In this document: piece after piece, positions 44,143-52,877 of the stretch
How the letters are laid out: every line of letters begins with the position of its first letter
Position numbering within the stretch: position 1 is the first letter of the stretch
Source: Pseudolysinimonas_A sp039912695
GTDB taxonomy: Bacteria > Actinomycetota > Actinomycetes > Actinomycetales > Microbacteriaceae
Direction: 5' to 3'
DNA length: 59,354 nt
Assembly (NCBI RefSeq): GCF_039912695.1
Contig: NZ_JBDSPJ010000016.1
Span: forward strand, 1-59,354
Translations under genes and position numbers: made by a program
The notes under the pieces: generated by a model
Database searches by the model: none
Seen by the model: only the letters and a program-made list of their open reading frames with translations
Told to the model about the DNA's origin: nothing

Positions 44143-44255
44143 GGGTACTCCCACTCGTTCTGACGCGGGCACATGTAAGGCCCGCCGTTATCGCCGCGTA
44201 ACAGTAGCAAGCGTAGCGTTTGGCCTTCCTGAGAGCCGCGCGCGCTTCGCTGAGA

Positions 44256-44279
44256 GCGGAGGCGCTTTCGCGCCTCCGC
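44256..44279 (-). terminator. Strong GC hairpin between hpf and secA
   Basis: A ten-base perfect stem GCGGAGGCGC / GCGCCTCCGC with a four-base loop lies 42 bases after the hpf stop. A second GC-rich partial palindrome lies next to the stop (about 44300-44325). There is no U-tract, so it is a probable but unproven terminator or mRNA end stabiliser. The 178-base gap must also hold the secA promoter; no clear -10 was identified. Confidence 0.5.
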
Positions 44280-44320
44280 CGCGGCGCCAGCGCCGACGGC
44301 CGTCTCGGCCGACGGGCCGC

Positions 44321-44983
44321 TTACCGCCGACGGCGCGCGGCGACCTCATCTACCTGCGCCTCAAGGGAAATGACCCCGTACTGCCACCCCTTGCGGCGGT
44401 AGACGACGCTGGGCCGATCGGTGACCGAATCGACGAACAGGAAGAAGTCGTGGCCGACCAGTTCCATATGGTCGAGCGCGTCCTCGGGTGTCATCCGCGA
44501 CTCGGGAAAAACCTTGTTGCGGATGACGACCGGCGTCCACTCCGCATCCTCCTGCGCGAGCACGATCGGGATCTCGCCGGTGGCGACTGCCGCCATCACT
44601 TCAGGGCTCGCCGGCACGAGGTCGGCAATCCTGCCATTGCTCGTGGTCTGCTGCATCGAGGCGGGGGCGTGCTGTCCGTGGTGAACCTTGCGACGATCCT
44701 TGGCCTGGCGAAGGCGCTCGAGAAGCTTGTCCATGGCGATATCGAAGGCCGCGTACTTGTCGAGGCCGGCGGCTTCGGCTCTCACGATGGGGCCCGGGCC
44801 GATGAGGGTGAGTTCGACTCGGTCACTGCCCGTCGAGCCACCGGTCTCATGGTGGCGGATCACGCGAATCTCGAGGGCCAGGGCCTTGTCAGCGAGATGC
44901 GCGACCTTGTCGGCCTTCTCGGTGGCGTAATCCTCAAAGCGATCGGGAATCTCGACTCCGCGACCGGTGATGGTGATGTCCAT
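44321..44983 (-). CDS. hpf: Long-form ribosome hibernation promoting factor HPF
   Basis: A 220-residue protein that dimerises 70S ribosomes in stationary phase or stress. Residues 1 to about 105 form the HPF/RaiA ribosome-binding domain (MDITITGRGVEIPDRFEDYA, KALALEIRVIRH, HETGGSTGSDRVELTLIG, FDIAMDKLLERLRQAKDRRK). A flexible linker follows. Residues about 160-215 are the C-terminal dimerisation domain (RMTPEDALDHMELVGHDFFL, RPSVVYRRKGWQYGVI). ATG 44983 has AGGAGG six bases upstream and is preferred to GTG 44989. It lies between comF and secA on the same strand. Confidence 0.95.
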   Translation of the reverse strand: MDITITGRGVEIPDRFEDYATEKADKVAHLADKALALEIRVIRHHETGGSTGSDRVELTLIGPGPIVRAEAAGLDKYAAFDIAMDKLLERLRQAKDRRKVHHGQHAPASMQQTTSNGRIADLVPASPEVMAAVATGEIPIVLAQEDAEWTPVVIRNKVFPESRMTPEDALDHMELVGHDFFLFVDSVTDRPSVVYRRKGWQYGVISLEAQVDEVAARRRR

Positions 44984-45101
44984 GCGCACCCTCCTGCTCG
45001 TTCGTGCTCACTCAAGCGTGGCGTCCGCCGGCAGAGGCTGCCTGCTCGGCGGCGCCTTTGGCCCCACCGTAGCCCCGCTCCCTCGGGATGTCACGGGAAC
45101 A

Positions 45102-45761
45102 TCACGAAGATCGGCTGAGAGTGCCGCTCGAGCGTCCGTCGAACCGGGGAGTGGCCGCGAGGGTGACCGCACCGAGCACTCGAGCCTGGCCCGCGCCGAG
45201 CACGTCGGCGGCGGCTCGCAGGGTGGATCCGGTGGTGACCAGGTCGTCGACCAGCAGCACCCGACATCCCGCCACGGTTCGTCGCAGGGCGAATACCCCG
45301 TCGAGGTTGCGGGAACGTTCGAGCACGTCGAGACCCTTTTGCACGGGATGCGGCGCTGCCGGTGCAAACACCGGGGTGAGCAGCACTCCTGCGCGCGTTG
45401 CGAGCAGCTCGACCGGGTCAAACCCGCGGCGGCGACGGGATGCCCTCGAAGGTGGCACCGGCACGAGGATCGCGTTCGGCTGCGACGCGAGTGCCGCGTC
45501 GACGGCCGCCGCGAACGGTCGCGCGAGAGTTGAGACCAGTCCCGGTCGGCCGCCCTCTTTGACCGCGAGTACGACATCCCGAGTGACGCCTTCGTAGCGC
45601 AGCGCCGACCACACGGTGCCGACCCCGGCCACATCGTGCGAGATCGGCTCGGGTCGAAGTCGTGCCGCACAGTCGCCGCAGAGAGCGCGGCCCTCGCGGC
45701 CACACCCCGCGCACGGCACCGGAAACAGATACGCCAGGGCCGATACGAGCCGGTCGAGCAT
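45102..45761 (-). CDS. comF: ComF family phosphoribosyltransferase-like protein
   Basis: A 219-residue protein with an N-terminal zinc ribbon (Cys17, Cys20, Cys28 and Cys31 in CAGCGREGRALCGDC) and a phosphoribosyltransferase-like domain. The latter has AILVPVPPSRASRRRRGFD, RSRNLDGVFALRRTVAGC and the PRPP loop VLLVDDLVTTGSTLRAAAD. ComF is needed for DNA uptake in competent bacteria, but homologues in actinobacteria have no proven role. ATG 45761 has CAGGGT six bases upstream and adjacent purines. The gene lies between lpqB and hpf, the usual actinobacterial order. Confidence 0.92.
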   Translation of the reverse strand: MLDRLVSALAYLFPVPCAGCGREGRALCGDCAARLRPEPISHDVAGVGTVWSALRYEGVTRDVVLAVKEGGRPGLVSTLARPFAAAVDAALASQPNAILVPVPPSRASRRRRGFDPVELLATRAGVLLTPVFAPAAPHPVQKGLDVLERSRNLDGVFALRRTVAGCRVLLVDDLVTTGSTLRAAADVLGAGQARVLGAVTLAATPRFDGRSSGTLSRSS

Positions 45762-45823
45762 TCCCTCACCCTGCGCCGCAACGTCGCACGAAATGACGTT
45801 GGCGCCGAGAGCTGGGGAGCGGC

Positions 45824-47470
45824 CTACTGCTGGGTGCCTAGGAAGGACGCCCTGAACCCGGTGTTGACCCAGCCGCCCGCGCTGCTCGGACGCAGCACCG
45901 AGCCGTCGGACGACAGCACCCGCAGGCCCTCTTGGAGGTTGCCGCCGACGATCTGGACGCCGTTCTCGACAGGTCCAAGGCTCACCTCAGGTCCCCCGAG
46001 CGGGATGACGTCGACCCGCGAGCCGGCTACACCCGCCGAGAGGATCGCCACCGTCGAGCCGTCGAGCCAGGCCACGTCGAGGATCGGATCGCTCTGCCGC
46101 AACTCGAGCGGGGAACTCAGCGCGACAGGCGCGAGGTTAGCGTCGCGCTGAACACCGGCCACGAACAGTCGGGGGCCATCCGGCGTCGAAAGCCCCGCCA
46201 GAAGGCGCGTCCCGTCGCGCGACAACTCGATCGCAATCACAGTGCCGTCGGCGTCGAGTGGGACGGAATGCGAGGTGCCGTCGGCTCCCACCGCAATCAA
46301 TCCGTCCGGCTGATTCGCCGGCACCGACCACGCGTACCCCTGCGGATCAATCGTCGGAGTCACAAGTCCCGGGCGCTTGTCGACGACGACCGGGTCGCCG
46401 GTTGGCCCCACGATGGAAACACCGCCGGCGCCGAGCACGACGGCGGTGTCACGAGTTCGCGACAGCGATACGGCAACAGGCTGCAGAGCATCGATTCGGT
46501 TCCCGATACTGGGAAGCGCCGTGATCCCGTCGAGAACGATCGTGCCGAATTGCCCGTTCACCTCGCCGATCGGATCACGCACCTGATATTGCGAGTCCGG
46601 GATGAGCGACTCGGGCGCCGGAGCGAGTGAGAGCCCGCCTGCCGTCACCACAACCTCGCCAACGTTCGGCAGGGTCACCAGGCTCGCAGTGAGCTGCTGG
46701 ATCATCCGACGCTGCGTGATCGGCGACTCCGCCCCGACACTTGCCGACAGATCGACACTGACTCGCGGTGCCGCCAGGTCGGCCTGCCCGACCGTGCCCA
46801 GAGGGAACGCCGAGATCGTCACGGGCGAGCTGATCAGGGGCGACGGCCCGGTCAGCAACTCACTCACGATGCGATCGGCCGCCGCACGCACGGCCGGGAA
46901 CCAGCGAAGATCGGGAACCAAGTACCGGAACGACGGGTCGAAGAAATACAGCGGATGCGAATCGAAGGCGCCGGTGAAGCCGCCCGGAGTGAGCACAATC
47001 CCGGGCGCGGCCGTCAGAATGCGGTTCTCGCCGTCGACAACGCTGAAGACATAGGTCAGGGTTTGGGTCGACGGCACCGCGAGCGCGACATACCGACCCG
47101 TGGCATCGACCTCGGCCGTGACGTCCACCGTGATCGTCAACGTGTCCTCGCCCGTGCGCACCGGAGCGATCGCGCTCGACGTGATCAGCACCTGAGCCGT
47201 GCCGCTCCACTCGGCCTTGGGGGCGAGAAACTCTTTGGCGACGTTGAACCCGTTCTGGGGTCCCCGGCCGGCTCGAATGAACCCCTGCAGGATCTCCTCC
47301 TGCGACTGACCCGAGGTGGGATGGTCGGGAAGGGAAACCTGTGGGTTTTCGTCTGAATCAACCTTGATTTCGGCACTCTGCACCGATCCCGACGTGGGGA
47401 TGCCGACACACCCGGCGAGCAGCACGGCAAGACCCAGCAGCGGAACGAGCCCGAGACGCTGGCGGATCAC
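45824..47470 (-). CDS. lpqB: MtrAB-associated lipoprotein LpqB
   Basis: Cell-surface lipoprotein of 548 residues that modulates MtrB. The signal peptide ends in VLLAGC (Cys21). A conserved N-terminal domain includes EEILQGFIRAGRGPQNGFNV. The GerMN (sporulation/germination) domain spans about residues 190-310 (FPLGTVGQADLAAPRVSVDL). The C-terminal half is a beta-propeller-like region. GTG 47470 overlaps the mtrB stop (GTGA), so the sensor and lipoprotein are co-translated. In mycobacteria LpqB affects MtrA phosphorylation and cell-wall homeostasis. Confidence 0.95.
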   Translation of the reverse strand: MIRQRLGLVPLLGLAVLLAGCVGIPTSGSVQSAEIKVDSDENPQVSLPDHPTSGQSQEEILQGFIRAGRGPQNGFNVAKEFLAPKAEWSGTAQVLITSSAIAPVRTGEDTLTITVDVTAEVDATGRYVALAVPSTQTLTYVFSVVDGENRILTAAPGIVLTPGGFTGAFDSHPLYFFDPSFRYLVPDLRWFPAVRAAADRIVSELLTGPSPLISSPVTISAFPLGTVGQADLAAPRVSVDLSASVGAESPITQRRMIQQLTASLVTLPNVGEVVVTAGGLSLAPAPESLIPDSQYQVRDPIGEVNGQFGTIVLDGITALPSIGNRIDALQPVAVSLSRTRDTAVVLGAGGVSIVGPTGDPVVVDKRPGLVTPTIDPQGYAWSVPANQPDGLIAVGADGTSHSVPLDADGTVIAIELSRDGTRLLAGLSTPDGPRLFVAGVQRDANLAPVALSSPLELRQSDPILDVAWLDGSTVAILSAGVAGSRVDVIPLGGPEVSLGPVENGVQIVGGNLQEGLRVLSSDGSVLRPSSAGGWVNTGFRASFLGTQQ

Positions 47471-49050
47471 GGGTTCTCCTCCGGCGGCAGACCCAGCGGC
47501 GACCCGGTCAGCTCGTCGCCTCGTCGCCGCGGGAGGGTCAGGCGGAAACAGCTGCCCTGGGAGGGCTCTGACCACACCTCCAGCGCACCGCCGTGAACCG
47601 TCGCGTCTTCTAGTGAGATCGCGAGGCCCAGGCCCGTGCCTCCGGTCGAGCGCTGCCGCGACGGGTCGGCGCGCCAGAACCTGTCGAAGACGTGCTGCAT
47701 CTCGGCGTCGACCATGCCGATGCCGTGGTCGCGCACGGCGATCGCCACGGCATCCTCATCGCTGTCGACGTAGACGTCGATCGGCTTCGCGTCGCCGTGG
47801 TCGATCGCATTGCCCAGCAGATTGACCAGAACGCGGCGCACGCGGCGCGCATCGACATCGGCCTCAAAATAGCCGCCGGGCGCGATGAGTCGGATCTCGG
47901 TGTGCTTCTCGCGAGAGAGGGGTTCGACCGTCTCGATCGCGTCCTCGGCGAGGCGTACCAGGTTGGTTGGCTCCAATTCGAGCTGCACGGCACCGGCGTC
48001 GTACCGGCTCATCTCGAGCAGGTCGGCGAGGAGTGACTCGAACCGCTGAGTCTGAGTGTGCAGCAGCTCAGCTGTTCTCGCGGTTGCCGCCGGAAATCCC
48101 TTCCGCTGGTCGTAGAGCATCTCGCCGGCCATCCGGATGGTGGTCAGCGGGGTCCGCAGTTCGTGCGAGACATCCGACACGAACCGCTGCTGAACGCGCG
48201 ACAGGTCGGCGAGCTGCCCGATCTGACTTTGGAGGCTGTCGGCCATCCGGTTGAAGGAACGCGCGAGGGTGGAGAGTTCATCGTCGCCATCCTCGGGAAG
48301 CCGAGATTCGAGTTCGCCGGCGGCGAGTTTCTCGCTCGCCTCGGCAGCGACCCGCACCGGCCCCACGACAAGCCGCACCACGAGGTACGCCACCGCCCCG
48401 ATCAGCAACACGAGTGCGACCCCGGCGAGCAGCAGTGAGCCCTGCACGAAGTCGAGGGTGTCTTGCACCGGGCGGAGGTTGTAGACGATGTAGAGCTCGT
48501 ACTGCTCGCCCTGCGGAAGGTGCAGGAGGGTGCCGACGATGATGCCCGGGTCGACGGCGGTGTCGTTGGGAATCGCAATCGACTGCCACGAGGCGACATC
48601 CTGCTCGGACGCGTCGACCGTGGCGCGAAGGTCGGAACTCACCATCGTCTGCGGCGAGAAGCCTTCGCTCACCGAATCGATGAGCGGTGCCTGACCGGTC
48701 TGTCCGGGGGCCCGCAGGATCCCGATCAACGGGGTCGTCGAGGTGATGTTCTGCACCGCCTTAGTCGCGTCGCTCTTCACCTGCTCGAGGTCGTCGGTGC
48801 CACCGGATTCTTCAGCCGTCGTAAACACCTTTTGCGCAGCTACAGCAGCACGGCCGGCTTCGGCCACCACCTGACGCTGGTTCTGATCGAAGAGGTTCGC
48901 CTGAACGCTCGTGACGATGTAACCGCCAACGACAGTCACTGCAAGCGCCGAGAGCACGAGGGTCAAGGCAACCGTGCGCAACTGCAACGACCCGCGCCAC
49001 TGTCGAATGGCGCGGTCGAGAAGCCCCCGCCAGTCGAACCGCAGCACCAT
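47467..49050 (-). CDS. mtrB: Sensor histidine kinase MtrB
   Basis: Membrane sensor of 527 residues. Helix 1 spans about 26-47 and helix 2 about 205-228, enclosing a 155-residue extracellular sensor region. The HAMP domain is 229-281, and the phosphoacceptor His296 lies in RFVSDVSHELRTPLTTIRMA. The ATPase domain has VRRVLVNLLGNAIDHG, VRDHGIGM and RSTGGTGLGLAISLEDA. It phosphorylates MtrA and in relatives responds to osmotic and division cues. ATG 49050 lies 20 bases after the mtrA stop. It is overlapped downstream by lpqB. Confidence 0.96.
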   Translation of the reverse strand: MVLRFDWRGLLDRAIRQWRGSLQLRTVALTLVLSALAVTVVGGYIVTSVQANLFDQNQRQVVAEAGRAAVAAQKVFTTAEESGGTDDLEQVKSDATKAVQNITSTTPLIGILRAPGQTGQAPLIDSVSEGFSPQTMVSSDLRATVDASEQDVASWQSIAIPNDTAVDPGIIVGTLLHLPQGEQYELYIVYNLRPVQDTLDFVQGSLLLAGVALVLLIGAVAYLVVRLVVGPVRVAAEASEKLAAGELESRLPEDGDDELSTLARSFNRMADSLQSQIGQLADLSRVQQRFVSDVSHELRTPLTTIRMAGEMLYDQRKGFPAATARTAELLHTQTQRFESLLADLLEMSRYDAGAVQLELEPTNLVRLAEDAIETVEPLSREKHTEIRLIAPGGYFEADVDARRVRRVLVNLLGNAIDHGDAKPIDVYVDSDEDAVAIAVRDHGIGMVDAEMQHVFDRFWRADPSRQRSTGGTGLGLAISLEDATVHGGALEVWSEPSQGSCFRLTLPRRRGDELTGSPLGLPPEENP

Positions 49051-49070
49051 CGGCGTGCGGGAGCTGAGGG

Positions 49071-49751
49071 TCAGGTGACCGCGCCGGCGCGATAGCCAAC
49101 ACCGCGAACGGTGGTGACAATGCGCGGGTTGTCGGGATCGTGCTCAACCTTCGCGCGCAAGCGCTGCACGTGCACGTTCACCAGTCGGGTATCGGCCTTG
49201 TAGTGGTAACCCCACACCTGTTCGAGCAGCATCTCGCGCGTGAACACCTGCTGCGGCTTGGCAGCGAGCGCCAACAGTAGCTGGAACTCGAGCGGAGTCA
49301 GATTGATGCGCGCACCTCCGCGACGCACCTCGTGGCCAGCGACATCGATCACCAGATCGCCGATGGCCACCGTGTCGGTGTCGGATACCGGCGTCGGGCG
49401 CAGCCGGGTGCGAACGCGGGCGACCAGCTCCTTCGGGTCGAAGGGCTTCACCACGTAGTCGTCGGCGCCGCTCTCGAGGCCGCGCACGACATCCGTGGTC
49501 TCGCCCTTGGCCGTGAGCATGATGATCGGCACACCACTCTCGGCGCGAATCTGGGCGCACACCTCGATACCGTCGATCCCGGGCAGCATGAGGTCGAGAA
49601 GCACCAGGTCGGGGTTGGTCGCGTGGAAGGATGCCAGGGCCGCCGCGCCGTCAGCCGCGAACGACGGTTCGTACCCTTCGGCACGCAGAACGATGCCGAT
49701 CATCTCGGCGATTGCGGAGTCATCGTCGACTACCAGAATGCGTGCGTTCAT
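49071..49751 (-). CDS. mtrA: Response regulator MtrA
   Basis: OmpR-type regulator of 226 residues. The receiver domain has the acidic pocket VVDDDSAIAEM, the phosphoacceptor Asp53 in LVLLDLMLPGIDG and the switch Lys in DDYVVKPFDPKELV. The winged-helix DNA-binding domain has LTPLEFQLLLALAAKPQQVF and the recognition helix with HYKADTRLVNVHVQRLRAK. In relatives it controls cell division, peptidoglycan and osmotic genes. ATG 49751 has TATTCT ten bases upstream, suggesting a leader of only a few bases. It heads mtrA-mtrB-lpqB. Confidence 0.97.
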   Translation of the reverse strand: MNARILVVDDDSAIAEMIGIVLRAEGYEPSFAADGAAALASFHATNPDLVLLDLMLPGIDGIEVCAQIRAESGVPIIMLTAKGETTDVVRGLESGADDYVVKPFDPKELVARVRTRLRPTPVSDTDTVAIGDLVIDVAGHEVRRGGARINLTPLEFQLLLALAAKPQQVFTREMLLEQVWGYHYKADTRLVNVHVQRLRAKVEHDPDNPRIVTTVRGVGYRAGAVT

Positions 49752-49832
49752 CGTGCGCCCCAGAATAGTCGAGGCCGCCGGAGCGTTGAGCGTGAGAACA
49801 TGACCGTGAGTCGCCGACAGGGAAGGACTTCA

Positions 49833-50990
49833 GTGGACGACAGCGGATCGGGGGCCTCGCGCGACTCGATAGGCGATGCGTGGCAAGCGCCGAGTTTCCC
49901 GGCGTCGACCGCGTCCCGCTCGGTGACGCTCGCGCCGCTCGAGGGCGAGATTTCCCGTCGGCCCAGCTGGACTCCGCCGCCGAAGCGGGGGCTCGTGCCG
50001 CTTCGACCGATCGGGTTCGGGCCCGTGGTCAGCGCACCCTTCCGCCTTCAGCGCAAAACCCCCCGCACCACACTCGGCCCGGCGTTGGTCATCAGTCTCA
50101 TCACGACCGCCCTCGCCGCTCTCGTGACCTACGTCGCCACCGCCGGCCCGCTCGCGGCACTCGATAGCTCCTACTACCAGGACTACGTCGCGGTCTCGCA
50201 GTTATCCACAACCCTGTCGGGACTCGCAGCGTGGGTGCCGGTCGTCTTCGCCCTCACCGCCAACGCGTTTCTGGTCGGGATCTTCGTCGTTCCGACCGCC
50301 CGGGCGATCGTCGCCGAACGTGTCTCGTTCCGCGGCCTGCGCTGGCGGTTGAAGGGCCGCCTCGCGCGGCTGTCGGTCTGGACCACGATCGTCTTCGCGG
50401 TGAGCGCCGTGATCTTCGCGCTCGCGGCGCTCCCGGTGCTGAGCGTCGGCACCAGCATCCCGTACCTCGGTCCGACCTTCGCCGCCCTGGTCGGCTTCGG
50501 GGAGGCGATTGCGCTGATCCTCGGGGTGGGCATCCTGTTCGCCCGCCTGGGCTTCGTGAGCGAAGCGATCACTCTCGAAGGCCTGAAACTCCGGGCCGCG
50601 ATCGCCCGCTCGTGGAGCCTGTCGCGCGGATCATCGTGGCGGCTGTTCGGGCAGCAGTTTCTCATTTGGCTGATGGTCGGCATCGCCTCAGCAGTGCTCG
50701 CCCAGCCGGTGAAGCTGCTGCTGGGACTGGTCTTTCCGCTGCTCTTCCCGAACGGCGGAACGCAGGCCGACTACGCGATCTACGACGCTGTCTCGACGGT
50801 GGTCACGACCATGGTGGCGACCGTCATCGGCGCTTTCGGTCTCGTGCTGCAGAGCGGCGTCGGCGCCCTGCTCTACCTCGATGCCCGGATGCGCCGGGAG
50901 GGCCTCGACCTGGCTTTGGCGCGCTATGTCGATGACCGCCAACGGGGTGTCAAGGTCGCCGATCCGTTCCCGGGCGGGGGCGCAGCATGA
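49833..50990 (+). CDS. Multi-pass membrane protein, first gene of the MoxR cluster
   Basis: About 385 residues. The first 85 are polar and Pro/Ser-rich (PLEGEISRRPSWTPPPKRG). Six or so membrane helices follow, for example LVISLITTALAALVTYVA, WVPVVFALTANAFLVGIFVV and FGLVLQSGVGALLYLDARM. The pattern resembles glycerophosphodiesterase-type membrane domains without any catalytic part. GTG 49833 is preferred because GGAAGGA lies about five bases upstream; ATG 49800 is the alternative. The stop overlaps the next gene's ATG, so it begins a coupled run with DUF4129, DUF4350, MoxR and DUF58. Function unknown. Confidence 0.85.
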   Translation: MDDSGSGASRDSIGDAWQAPSFPASTASRSVTLAPLEGEISRRPSWTPPPKRGLVPLRPIGFGPVVSAPFRLQRKTPRTTLGPALVISLITTALAALVTYVATAGPLAALDSSYYQDYVAVSQLSTTLSGLAAWVPVVFALTANAFLVGIFVVPTARAIVAERVSFRGLRWRLKGRLARLSVWTTIVFAVSAVIFALAALPVLSVGTSIPYLGPTFAALVGFGEAIALILGVGILFARLGFVSEAITLEGLKLRAAIARSWSLSRGSSWRLFGQQFLIWLMVGIASAVLAQPVKLLLGLVFPLLFPNGGTQADYAIYDAVSTVVTTMVATVIGAFGLVLQSGVGALLYLDARMRREGLDLALARYVDDRQRGVKVADPFPGGGAA

Positions 50991-51661
50991 TCGCGGGCCT
51001 GCCCATCGATGTGCCGGTCGATCCCGGCGACGACCAGGCCCGGGAGTGGCTGCAAGAGGAGCTCGGAAACAACTCCTACGTGCCCCCGGCCCAACCCGAT
51101 TGGTGGGACCTCCCCTCGGTGCCCGAAGGTCCGGGTCAAATCGCGAACACGGGAGGAACCGTTGGCGTCGTGATCGGCGTCGTCATCCTGGTCGCGATCC
51201 TGGGCGTCGCCTTCTGGATCTTCGGCCTTCCCCGACTACGTCGCCGCAGCAAGGTCACCGGCGACCTGTTCGGCGAGGATGACGACCGCAGTGCCGTTTC
51301 GATCCGCACCGCCGCAGAGAAGGCGGCCGCGGCAGGTGACTACACGAGCGCCGTCGTCGAGGCATTCCGCGCGATGGCCCGCGATCTGGCCGAGCGCGGA
51401 ATCGTTCAGACCTTCCCGGGAACCACGGCGCGCGACTTCGGCCGCCGGGCCGGTGCGGTCTTTCCCACCACCACCGAACGGCTCGGCGTCGCCGCGGCCG
51501 TCTTCGACGGAGTGCGCTACCTCGGACGCGTTGGCACCGCTGACGAGTGGGAGCGGATGTCATCCCTCGCCACCGAACTGCGCGGGGCCCGCAAACCCAT
51601 GGCACGAGCTGTCGACGCGTTCGACGACGTCGAGCCCTCGCCTGCTCCGAGGTCGCGATGA
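50987..51661 (+). CDS. DUF4129 membrane protein
   Basis: A 224-residue protein. An N-terminal extracytoplasmic stretch (WLQEELGNNSYVPPAQPDWW) precedes one membrane helix (VGVVIGVVILVAILGVAFWI). The cytoplasmic DUF4129 domain follows, with AAEKAAAAGDYTSAVVEAFR, MARDLAERGIVQTFPGTTA and LGVAAAVFDGVRYLGR. In MoxR clusters this protein is thought to work with the AAA+ ATPase and the DUF58 protein. ATG 50987 overlaps the previous stop and its own stop overlaps the next ATG. Confidence 0.88.
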   Translation: MIAGLPIDVPVDPGDDQAREWLQEELGNNSYVPPAQPDWWDLPSVPEGPGQIANTGGTVGVVIGVVILVAILGVAFWIFGLPRLRRRSKVTGDLFGEDDDRSAVSIRTAAEKAAAAGDYTSAVVEAFRAMARDLAERGIVQTFPGTTARDFGRRAGAVFPTTTERLGVAAAVFDGVRYLGRVGTADEWERMSSLATELRGARKPMARAVDAFDDVEPSPAPRSR

Positions 51662-52845
51662 CGATCGCACCGCCTACCGCCACGACGTCGGCTCCAACCC
51701 GCTCGATGCGTTCGGTGGTGATCGGCATCGCCGCCCTGATTGTGGTCGCGATCGTCGCCATTGTGGTCTTCGCCGCAACCCGGCCGCCGGCGCGGGGCGA
51801 CAACTTCCTCTCGCCAACGTCAGGCAGCCCGGAGGGTGCTCGTGCCCTGGTACAGGTACTGGGTGACCAGGGCGTTACCGTGGCCTCGGCCACGACGCTC
51901 GCGGAGGTGCTCGACGCGACCGACGACCCCGACAACACGACGATCGTTGTCTACGACTATTACCAACTGCTCGGGTCGGAGCAGCGCCAGACGTTGCTGC
52001 ACCAGGCCCACCGCATTGTCGTGCTCGACCCGTCCGACGACGAACTCGCGGACTACGCGCCCGGCGTCGTGCTCGAGCCGAGCGGAACGTCGGGCCGCAT
52101 CCCGACCGATTGCATGCTGTTCGCCGCGAAACAGGCCCGTGCCGTGACGATCTCGTCCTACGGGTACGACGTCTCGAACGCCGATAACGACGTGCTCGGC
52201 TGCTACCAGTACGCGGCCGACACGTACGCCGCCGTTCAGACCACGACTCAGGGCGATCAGGTGACGCTCGTCGGCTTTTCGCAGTCATTCACCAACGGGT
52301 CAATCCTGGAGTCGGGAAACGCGGCGTTCGCCCTCAACATTCTGGGCGAGGATCCGAACCTCGTCTGGTACCTCCCGGGCTTCTCGGACTACGACGCCGG
52401 TGCCGGCGCCACGAATGCGCGCAACCTCACGCCGCCTTGGCTCACACCACTGCTGATCCTCGGCGGGGTGCTGCTGCTGGCCGTGGCGTTCTGGCGGGCC
52501 CGTCGCTTCGGCCCTCTCGTCGCCGAGAAGCTGCCGGTGATCGTGCGCTCCAACGAAACGATGGAAGGTCGGGCCCGATTGTACGAACGCGCGGGAGCTC
52601 GAGGCCACGCCCTCGACTCGCTGCGCATCGGCACGATCGCTCGACTCGCAACGGTGTGTGGCCTCCCTCGCCGCTCGACCGTCAACGACGTGGTGGATAC
52701 GGTGGCCGCGCTCGTGCGCCGCCCCCGCGCCGAGGTGGCTGGCCTGCTGATCGACGCGGTCCCCGCAACCGACACAGCCCTCGTGAACCTCTCTGACGAA
52801 CTTCTCCGCCTGGAGGCGGAGGTCATCAAGATCGCCCGCTCCTAA
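51658..52845 (+). CDS. DUF4350 membrane protein
   Basis: A 395-residue protein with an N-terminal helix (VVIGIAALIVVAIVAIVVFA) and an external GATase-like DUF4350 region (SGSPEGARALVQVLGDQGVT, TTIVVYDYYQLLGSEQ). A second helix (WLTPLLILGGVLLLAVAFW) precedes a cytoplasmic tail. The tail has RFGPLVAEKLPVIVRSNET and RARLYERAGARGHALDSLR, conserved in this family. It is equivalent by position to mycobacterial Rv3691. No enzymatic activity is known. ATG 51658 overlaps the DUF4129 stop. Confidence 0.88.
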   Translation: MTIAPPTATTSAPTRSMRSVVIGIAALIVVAIVAIVVFAATRPPARGDNFLSPTSGSPEGARALVQVLGDQGVTVASATTLAEVLDATDDPDNTTIVVYDYYQLLGSEQRQTLLHQAHRIVVLDPSDDELADYAPGVVLEPSGTSGRIPTDCMLFAAKQARAVTISSYGYDVSNADNDVLGCYQYAADTYAAVQTTTQGDQVTLVGFSQSFTNGSILESGNAAFALNILGEDPNLVWYLPGFSDYDAGAGATNARNLTPPWLTPLLILGGVLLLAVAFWRARRFGPLVAEKLPVIVRSNETMEGRARLYERAGARGHALDSLRIGTIARLATVCGLPRRSTVNDVVDTVAALVRRPRAEVAGLLIDAVPATDTALVNLSDELLRLEAEVIKIARS

Positions 52846-52864
52846 AAGCTCTGCCCCTTCTCAA

Positions 52865-52870
52865 TAGATT
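52865..52870 (+). promoter_or_regulatory. Predicted -10 box before moxR
   Basis: TAGATT ends seven bases before ATG 52878, and the 32-base gap has no ribosome site. This suggests an internal, leaderless promoter inside the cluster. Confidence 0.45.
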
Positions 52871-52877
52871 GGCTGAC